In this document: in pieces, positions 56,380 through 64,000 of the stretch
Numbering within the stretch: the stretch's first letter is position 1
Layout: the number at the start of each line of letters is the position of its first letter
Source: Siphonodentalium dalli
Lineage: Eukaryota; Mollusca; Scaphopoda; Gadilida; Siphonodentaliidae
Length of the DNA: 64,000 nt
Direction: 5' to 3'
Assembly: GCA_032622095.1 (NCBI GenBank)
Contig: CP136069.1
Span: 18,119,326-18,183,325, forward strand
The notes under the pieces: generated by a model
What the model saw: the letters and a program-made list of their open reading frames with translations, nothing else
Told to the model about the DNA's origin: nothing
Database searches by the model: none
Program-made: the position numbers and the translations under genes

Positions 56380-57960
56380 ATACAAATATTCGCCTTTATG
56401 TCATTCTGGTGAATATAATGATTTCATAGAGACGTTATAAATTAATGAACTGTCCCATTATGCAGAAGAATAACACAGGACGCTCTCTAAACCCGTCGCG
56501 TTCATTCCCCCTGTACGTAATTTCTGTCATTATGTGACTCTTTTCAATGCATATGCCGTCGGAAAATATGTGTCTATACGTATTTCATGCAATTGTGTTC
56601 GTGCTTCGGCCCATTAACGTCAACAACAGAAACATGAGCAATTACTTGATTAATATGTATCGTTGTTACAGTATTTCACTGTTCACAAAACAATTTAATT
56701 CATATAACTAAATGTATAACAACACGTAATGTGCATTATAATTTGTGTCAGTAATTGCCAGGCGTCAGTGATTTCTACGTGCAGATGAATTGTTCTAACG
56801 GGAAATCATGTAACTGCACGCAGGAACAACCGTCACTGACATCACATTCCCCAATCCGTGCAATTTTTTAACATTTTACAAATTCGCGTTTTTTAAAATG
56901 GAACCAGCTGCAGCATATATCCGAAGTGATTCGCATGACATATTATGCTACACACCTATCCGACTAAGTCACTTCGATCCTACTGTCTTATTTTAATAGT
57001 ATTTCATTGAATACAAAACAGTTCTTACGTTAATACATATCACACATGTAACTAATCCATAACAATATATTCGAGGTGTTTACCAATGCTAACAGCGAGA
57101 TGATGTACAAGATTTTTGGCATTCCCTTTTAGTGTAAACGTATTTTATCGCATAATAACGCAACGGGATTAAGACATAAGTTTTGCAACTTACCAAGGGT
57201 CTCTCTCCCCATATAATTGTATTACACAAAATGAACATAAAATACAATTACACACAAACATGATAATTCATATGTATAACATCGTTTCACTCATAACAAT
57301 ATATGATATAATCTAAAGTGTGGCCATAACGGTGGATATTTCACTTTATGGGGGGGGTCGTCTCGATAGATTTGGGAGCAATATAGTAATCAGCATGTCC
57401 GTCCGTGCGTCCCGATTGATTTACAAAAGTGTAAACAGTGGGTTTCGTTACAGCACGTGACTCAAACATATTCCTTTCTTATTGCTCAAGGAGTAATAAT
57501 GTATATCAGTGTTTGTCGGGCGTCAAATATGTATCGTGCAGTTGAATCATTCCACCCACAAATCACCCCACTGCATATAGAAACAACCGTCATCGTACAG
57601 TAACTGACAAACTTTACAAGACGTTTATCCGTAAATCACAAATCGGCTCTTGTCTGGATTTAAATGGCCATATTCGTATTTGTTGGACGACATATGTGAC
57701 CCAGCTCGCCACAACAATAACAAGCTGATCAACATGATGTCCATGCTGCGATGTAAAGAGTACATGTAGCATTTTGTATATATTTATTGGACATATAATG
57801 GTATATACAGTGGACATGTATATACTCTCCAAGCCACCAATAAATTCAAGGGTTGGCACAATCCTGCCATAGTCTGAGTATAGGGACACACTATACACCA
57901 GGATGAATAAACCGATTTTTTTTCAGCCCTATTATTTTTTTATCGCATATTCCGAATGGG
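56380..57960. other. No gene seen; two divergent copies of a ~110-bp block
   Basis: 'gtgcagatgaattgttc', 'ggaaatcatgtaactgca' and 'aacaaccgtcactgac' at 56750-56850 resemble 57495-57610. Otherwise unannotated. Confidence 0.45.
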
Positions 57961-57989
57961 AAGAGTGATTCGGACCCGAATATACATCT

Positions 57990-58900
57990 TAAAAGATTTT
58001 TTCTCCGAGGCCTTTCCGCTATACGGGGAACGGAAATATTGCACCTATTCTTCCCACCCAATCCAAACGGGCTAATTAAAGAGCAAGGTAATGCCGTAGC
58101 AGGTACATTGGGATATTCTATGCACGCCCCCAAAGCTTGACCGCCATACTATAAAAGTAACATATCCAATGGAGGATGCGAGTCGGGGTGGATTGAGACT
58201 TTTGGAAAATTCCACAGAAAATCGCAAGGGGGCAAAATTCAAACATCAAGATAAAAACATTTTGACGAGTACATCTGATGGGTAGTGTTCATGCGCAACT
58301 AAAGTGCCATTTTCGAATTTTCAGATTCAACGGTTTACTCGTGACGACGCTGTATAATATAAATATGTATACTTAAGTAGTCTATCGCTAACCCATTTTT
58401 AGACCCAAGTCCAAACGTGCTAATGAAGGAGCTAGTTTAATGCAGGAGCATGTACGTCGGTATACTGTAGGTACACCTCCAAGATTTTACCACTCAACCA
58501 TAAATGCAACCTGATCAACGGAGAGCTTGTGTCGGGGTGTGTTCAGACTTGGCAAATTCCACCGAAAACAAATGCAGAAAATTACTCAAAAAATCAAACT
58601 TTGAGATAAAAACTTGTTGACGATTGGACGTGGTTAGTAGTATCCAGGCGCAACTTTAGTACGATTTTATAAGTTTTAGAGTGGACCTTTTAATCCTGGT
58701 AGCGCGTAACGTTGTTAACGGGTGATATATATTACTCAAATTAAAACGCACTCGTCTTGATGCCAAATTCAAACGGGATTATCACAACGATATACCATTG
58801 ATACGCCCCCAAATTTTCACTGCTCTACTATGAAAGCAACCTGCCCGACGGAAAGCGCGTACGCCCTGGGAAGGTCGAGCCTTTTGGAAAATTCCACCGA
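57990..58900 (-). repeat. ~345-bp tandem repeat, inverted relative to 18160-19000
   Basis: Units are anchored by 'ctata(a/g)a(a)agtaacat', 'caaccataaatgcaacctg' and 'ctactatgaaagcaacctg' at about 58147, 58495 and 58830. Each is followed by 'tcggggtg..ttgagacttt' and 'ggaaaattccac(c/a)gaaa'. Confidence 0.75.
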
Positions 58901-59393
58901 AACTCGTAAAAGGGAAAAAATGGAAAATCGCGAATACAGTGTTGTATATCTTGAACACTGCATGTGTTTGGTAGTATATATACGGGCGGCATTAAAGCGG
59001 ACGGGTAAGCACGCAGATGGCATTATCGATTGTGATATAGTTATCTCTCGATTACAGTTAACTCTATTACAAAGACGTTAATGACTATAATGTAGCGAAG
59101 ACGCTCTGAATTAATTAATAAGCGGTCTTTCCTCCGCCATTAAAACTAAACAATTCTGAATCCGAAACTGAAAGAACTATCCAACATAACAGAGTTATGG
59201 TACACTAATATGCTTTACACCCTTTACAAATGAACTGATGCATTAGACAGTAATTAATCATCATGACATAGACCTTTGGAATATATTTCTTATTTAGAAA
59301 TGTCAATGCAAGTCCACCATCGGATCACAAATCACCAATATGCATTCCATGAAGAGAAACACACATATACTCATATACTCACATGGATGGGAT

Positions 59394-59444
59394 GGGATGG
59401 GATACCATGGAAGTATATCTGATTCCATGGAATCTGACCTCTAG
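59394..59444 (-). repeat. Repeat terminus, inverse of 17602-17655
   Basis: 'ggataccatggaagtatatc' and 'tgattccatggaatctgacc' close the repeat that contains 57990-58900, mirroring the start at 17602. Confidence 0.75.
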
Positions 59445-60040
59445 TTTTAAATAAAATTATTTCTATCAATCGCACGCTATTTATGGAAAAGCAGTGGATA
59501 CAACATGAGGTGTTTCTTTGTTAATGGATTAATGAAAAATCTATCTGGATATCTGTACATTGATACATTTTGTAGGAATTTGTACTTAAATACTCCTTTC
59601 ACAACCTACCACGGAATAACAAATTGATTACCGTCCTAATGGAAGTCATATGTGAGTGAAAATATCAATTTAACTTATATAAAATCCGAGATTACTGAAA
59701 CTTTAAACACCACCGACAATACATGTAAGGTATTCTATCTTCTTTTTTGAAAATGGTAATACAAGCTCCAAATGAAGCACAATCAAAATGGCAAGAACGT
59801 ATTGGCATGTCCATCAGTGATGCAGACTAGCAAAAACTTCACAATAGAGTATATCAAATAACTGACGACACAGGGCTTCAAACTTTCCAGTACAAAGATC
59901 TACTTTACACAAATTCAAAGTTATTCAATGTAAAATATCAGAAACTGATATATGTTCTGTAACAACACGAAGGAACATTTTTTGAACGCTCCATATCAAA
60001 ATCAATTCTGCTGCAATTTCAGTATAAATTGATGATAAGA

Positions 60041-60412
60041 TGTGATTTAACACTAAAGATTACTCCACACTATATACTACTGGGGTTACACTCACCTAAT
60101 CATGTGATTTAACACTAGAGATTACTCCACACTATATACAACTGGGGTTACACTCACCTAATAATGTGATTTAACACTAAAGATTACTCCACACTATATA
60201 CTACTGGGGTTACACTCACCTAATCATGTGATTTAACACTAAAGATTACTCCGCACTATATACAACTGGGGTTACACTCACCTAATCATGTGATTTAACA
60301 CTAAAGATTACTCCACACTATATACTACTGGAGTTACACTCACCTAATCATGTGATTTAACACTAAAGATTACTCCACACTATATACTACTGGGGTTACA
60401 CTCACCTAATCA
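60041..60412 (+). repeat. 62-bp minisatellite, six copies
   Basis: 'tgtgatttaacacta' starts exactly at 60041, 60103, 60165, 60227, 60289 and 60351. The unit continues 'aagattactccacactatat' and 'ggggttacactcacctaatc'. Copies differ at one to three positions, so the array is young. Confidence 0.97.
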
Positions 60413-60964
60413 AATCTGAAATTTGCTAGACATATGTGGCGTTTTATACAAACATTATTGTTAAGGCATTACTCTGAGATTTGAAACTGACCGATAATTT
60501 ATCTTGAAGTGAGATTTTGAGACACACTCATTACCGTGAGAATAGAGTTCACAGACCTTTCTAAGACATTCCATCTCTAGTATACAAAACTCAGAGATAT
60601 GTCTGTTCCCGTATCACTGCTTCAGGAGCTCCGGCGTAGTCAACACATATGGGATTAGCCATTACGTGTAATATACATGGATCCTTCATCGAGAGGAATC
60701 CATATATATGTATAGGAGTTCAATCCTATAGATATACAGTAAATATCAAAGGAATTTAGAAAGGAATAGTGTGGAACATTAGTTCAAGAAATCATGACGT
60801 GACATTAATTCATATACTTATATGTTATTCAATGGATTAAGAGAAATCGTCGCTACATACATCAACGATCGTTACGTGACATTCATTCGTATGTATATAC
60901 ATATTCAATCGATTAAGAGAAATCGAACTACATTGGATGTACCAGAAACATTCGGACATGCATA

Positions 60965-61045
60965 TATCTTCACATATAGTGAAACAGAAACATTTGGATA
61001 TATACCTTCATATAGAGTGAAACAGAAACATTCGGATATTGTATC
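60965..61045 (+). repeat. 38-bp minisatellite unit, two copies
   Basis: 'agtgaaacagaaacatt(t/c)gg' and 'atatataccttcatatag' as in the nine-copy array at 62889-63236, about 1.9 kb away. Confidence 0.85.
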
Positions 61046-61847
61046 ACTCAGTGATAATGATCTGTTCAGAATATATGGTAAATCGTATTAGCACTGGGGG
61101 AAGAAATGAAAATACGGTTTGGATCTAAGGTTGTTGTTTTGTGACTGCTATTATAATAAAACTGTGTTTCCGTTCTGCAGTCAATAGCTGTCTCCGATGG
61201 AGAAGACCAATATTTTCGGTTGGCGCTAAAAACTCGTCGATTTTGCGCCTTTATCTTCCTTTACATCCACTCATCATCTTACTACATATTATTCATATCA
61301 TCAATTCCAGAACGAACTGCACGATTCTATAAGGAAATATGTCTCAGTTCCCGCCAATGCGTAAGTAACCATTCGCACAGATGTGTATTTGCTTCGTCGG
61401 CAGTAATGTTCTATAGAGGCAAACAGTTCGTGTGTCTTCGATGTTCCATACTGATTGAAGTGTTGATTGTTCAAGTGACTACATATTGGAGGCCCCTACC
61501 CCACCACCCCCACCCCATGAAATAGGGAATATCACTTAACACAGAGGGTGGAATACGGCATACCAGTTAACAGCCATATGGAATACATAAAAATATATGA
61601 AAACTTCATTTTTTTGGAAGGTCGGCGTACGAATACCGGTATTTTTGGAATACCGAATACCTCATAACAGAGGGGCCGGAATACGGCGTACCTCATAACA
61701 GGGCATGGAATACGGCGTACGAAAAATGGGGGTGGGGCCTCATATTGTTAACGTTACACCACATTCGTCGATGACGTCAATATAGAATAATGATCGTGGT
61801 GCTCATGATAACAATGGTTTAACGGATTATGAACGCCTATCGCGTAG
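61046..61847. other. No gene seen; short 'gaatacggcgtac' repeats at 61550-61735
   Basis: 'gaatac(g)gcgtacc(t)cataaca' occurs three to four times in imperfect form. No coding. Confidence 0.45.
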
Positions 61848-62401
61848 CCAGGTCAGGCACATCCTGAATTCCACTAGTATAGCGATATTCCACTAGTATA
61901 GCGATATTCCACTATTATAGTGGTATTTGACCATTACCGTTTTGTTAATTTGATAAAAGAGGGATAATCCAAAATCATATTTCCCACAAATATTATTCAA
62001 AATCAGATCGCACTAACTCGATACCATGCATATAGTTTGTCCAGGAGAATTATTAATAATGTCGGCACACGATAAGCAACTCAATTAGCATGTAATTAGT
62101 TGAAATATTGTTATGAAGGAGCCATTGAGTCATCCTGCTATTGCCATTTAGAGCGGGATATATTAGTAATAGTATAATATTATTGAATATCAAAGCTGGC
62201 GCAAAAGATTGCGCAACGAATTTTGTCGGAAGACTGCTCATTCGCTGCGATATTGTTATGAGTGACATTTGGCTGTGCACTGGTATGCGCCGTCTTCTAT
62301 TCCCGACGCAAATAAAGGAAACATGAATATGTTATAGTCAAATATCACTATAATAGTGGCATATCGCTATAATAGTGGAATTCAGGATGTGCCTGACCTG
62401 G
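61848..62401. mobile_element. 554-bp MITE with CCAGGTCAGG termini and a TAG target duplication
   Basis: The left end CCAGGTCAGGCACATCCTGA (61848) is mirrored at 62382-62401. The terminal inverted repeats run about 65-85 bp; the left has one extra 20-bp 'ttccactagtatagcgatat' subunit. TAG flanks both sides (61845-61847 and 62402-62404). The interior has no coding. The superfamily is uncertain; a 3-bp duplication would fit PIF/Harbinger-like or CACTA-like elements. Confidence 0.85.
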
Positions 62402-62404
62402 TAG

Positions 62405-62888
62405 CAGTTGTGCACTGTCAACACGCTGTCATGAAATGAACGGTCTACCAAATGTATTGACAGTGCACTTTCATTTTCAACATTTTCTACGTGGTTTCAT
62501 GTATTCGTGGAAAACATTCGTGTGTGGTCGTACAGAGAATGACATGATGTTCAACTACCCATCCATGTGCATGTGATATGGTGTTGCCGCATGCATATGG
62601 TCGAATTGTAGCAGAAAATATATCACATGCATATTGGGCGTTTTCTTGGTACAGTGTAGTCGCAAGCGTGTGGTCTGTTACTTTGTCATTGTGAGGTGTA
62701 TCATGGTGGTGTCCAGATTATTCAATGACTATCCTTTTGCGTGCGAGGTACTAATTTGTATGCATGTTGAGTTGATGTTGATAGATTTGTTGTTACTATT
62801 TGACTAATTCATGTATTTATTTCTTTCACAGGTTGAAACATTAAATTGTTTAACAACCTTGGCGTCCATTATCTATTGCACGAAACAG
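62405..62888. other. No gene seen
   Basis: AT-rich spacer between the MITE and the 38-bp array. Confidence 0.4.
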
Positions 62889-63236
62889 ATATATACCTTC
62901 ATGTAGAGTGAAACAGAAACATTCGGATATATACCTTTATATAGAGTGAAAAAGAAACATTCGGATATATACCTTCATAGAGAGTGAAACAGAAACATTC
63001 GGATATATACCTTCATATAGAGTGAAACAGAAACATTCGGATATACCTTCATATAGAGTGAATCAGAAACATTTGGATATACACCTTCATATATAGTGAA
63101 ACAGACACATTCGGTAATACCTTCATATAGAGTGAAACAGAAACATTTGGATATACACCTTCATATATAGTGAAACAGACACATTCGGAAATACCTTCAT
63201 ATAGTGACCCAGAACATTCGGATATAAACCTACATA
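62889..63236 (+). repeat. 38-bp minisatellite, nine copies with two alternating variants
   Basis: The unit 'agagtgaaacagaaacattc', 'ggatatataccttcatat' is repeated nine times with small length changes. Towards the right, 'gaaacagacacattcgg(t/a)aat' and 'gaaacagaaacatttggata' variants alternate, suggesting a higher-order two-unit repeat. Confidence 0.95.
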
Positions 63237-64000
63237 GTGACATTTGAAATATTCACCAGAAACGAATAACACGAAGCAGTTATAAATTTAGTTTCATATG
63301 GGTCAATACTCAAATCTCAGACAAACAAGTGCCATCCTATCAAATGTAAATATCTTATACATAAATCAAATCTTATATACAATTCATCTCGACCAATCAT
63401 TTGCCATATCATGGGGATCACATCCGAATTAGTCGGTCGACGAAACAATTATTTATATTTTTGCAAAACAAAAACCAATAATGCCACTCTCCAAGTGCTA
63501 ATGGAGGACATCAAAACTTATAAAAAATGAAAATTGTGGCGCAAATTACTTCTCTATACAAAAAGAAGGTCATCCTAAACCACACTGGGATACACTCAAA
63601 CATTTACTAGATGAATTGTGATACCCTCGCTGAAATGTTTAATAGGTAACCCCCCCCCCAAAATACTGTTCTGAAGAGAACAATCAAACTTTAGTTTTAA
63701 TAACCAACCACTCTTCCCATACATTGAGTCTGCACGTGTATTATATTATATGGGCGCCCCTTGTTACATTATAGTATATGCCCCCGCCTGGTTAAATTTT
63801 CAACTCTTCTCGATCAGTTACCTTCCATGTAGAGTTGAGTCGGGTGATTTAATAATAATCGTTGATTATGAATGAATTAAAACCCTTCTGAAAATAAGAG
63901 ACACGTGTGTTTGAAAGTACTGAAATCGATAGAACTAATATATTCCCAAACACAAAACAGCAATTTAAACGTCATGGAAAGGAAAAATATGGTTCCGTGG
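63237..64000. other. No gene seen to the right edge
   Basis: AT-rich, with a C run at 63650-63659. No recognised family. Confidence 0.4.

Noticed and set aside
58830-59081. 83-codon plus-strand frame
   Set aside because: Lies across the end of the 345-bp tandem repeat; the related unit in the other orientation does not keep the frame.

Overview
The window is animal nuclear DNA, most likely from a lophotrochozoan and probably a mollusc. That placement is an inference. It rests on AT-rich, intron-like DNA with two metazoan-type acyl-CoA synthetase genes, Polinton/adintovirus, Penelope-like, Ty3/gypsy and non-LTR retroelement remains, many MITEs, and GACCTTGACCTT-rich 131-bp tandem units like those of bivalve and gastropod minisatellite elements. 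No bacterial operons, rRNA genes or CRISPR arrays were seen. Only two host protein genes can be supported.

Layout, left to right. (1) 1-2171: a compact minus-strand block of Polinton/adintovirus-type genes (packaging ATPase, small basic core-like protein, basic linker protein, integrase) that leaves the window on the left and is intact as far as it can be read. (2) 3.9-10.6 kb: left arm of an inverted duplication carrying acyl-CoA synthetase copy A (8698-10350, +). A broken Ty3/gypsy pol (5973-7540, -) lies upstream of it. (3) 11.5-14.0 kb: small inverted-repeat elements and a candidate tRNA-derived SINE. (4) 17.6-22.9 kb: tandem and dispersed repeats (131-bp, 345-bp and 'tatacttccatg' families). 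(5) 24.4-26.8 kb: a nearly complete Penelope-like element (RT plus GIY-YIG nuclease) with one in-frame stop. (6) 27.1-29.0 kb: a ~185-bp satellite. (7) 29.7-30.6 kb: a Helitron/Helentron-like minisatellite element. (8) 33.2-39.6 kb: a very large imperfect palindrome whose arms are arrays of a ~175-bp unit, with a piggyBac-type MITE near its centre. (9) 39.8-44.9 kb: fold-back insertion, a LINE remnant interrupted by a second copy of the same MITE, and a LINE 3' fragment. (10) 45.06-49.18 kb: right arm of the inverted duplication with acyl-CoA synthetase copy B (45267-46919, -). (11) 49.2-64 kb: repeats only, including a GIY-YIG fragment, a 554-bp MITE, a 62-bp x6 array and a 38-bp x9 array.

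The two synthetase genes differ at about 64 of 550 residues by my count (about 88% identical) and point towards each other. Both have a splice acceptor just before the start codon, so each probably has an untranslated upstream exon. The rest of the window is mobile and repeat DNA. The most unusual structures are the tandem-armed palindrome at 33-39 kb, and the 69-bp near-perfect palindrome that occurs in pairs inside two TTAA-flanked MITEs and singly inside an unrelated MITE.
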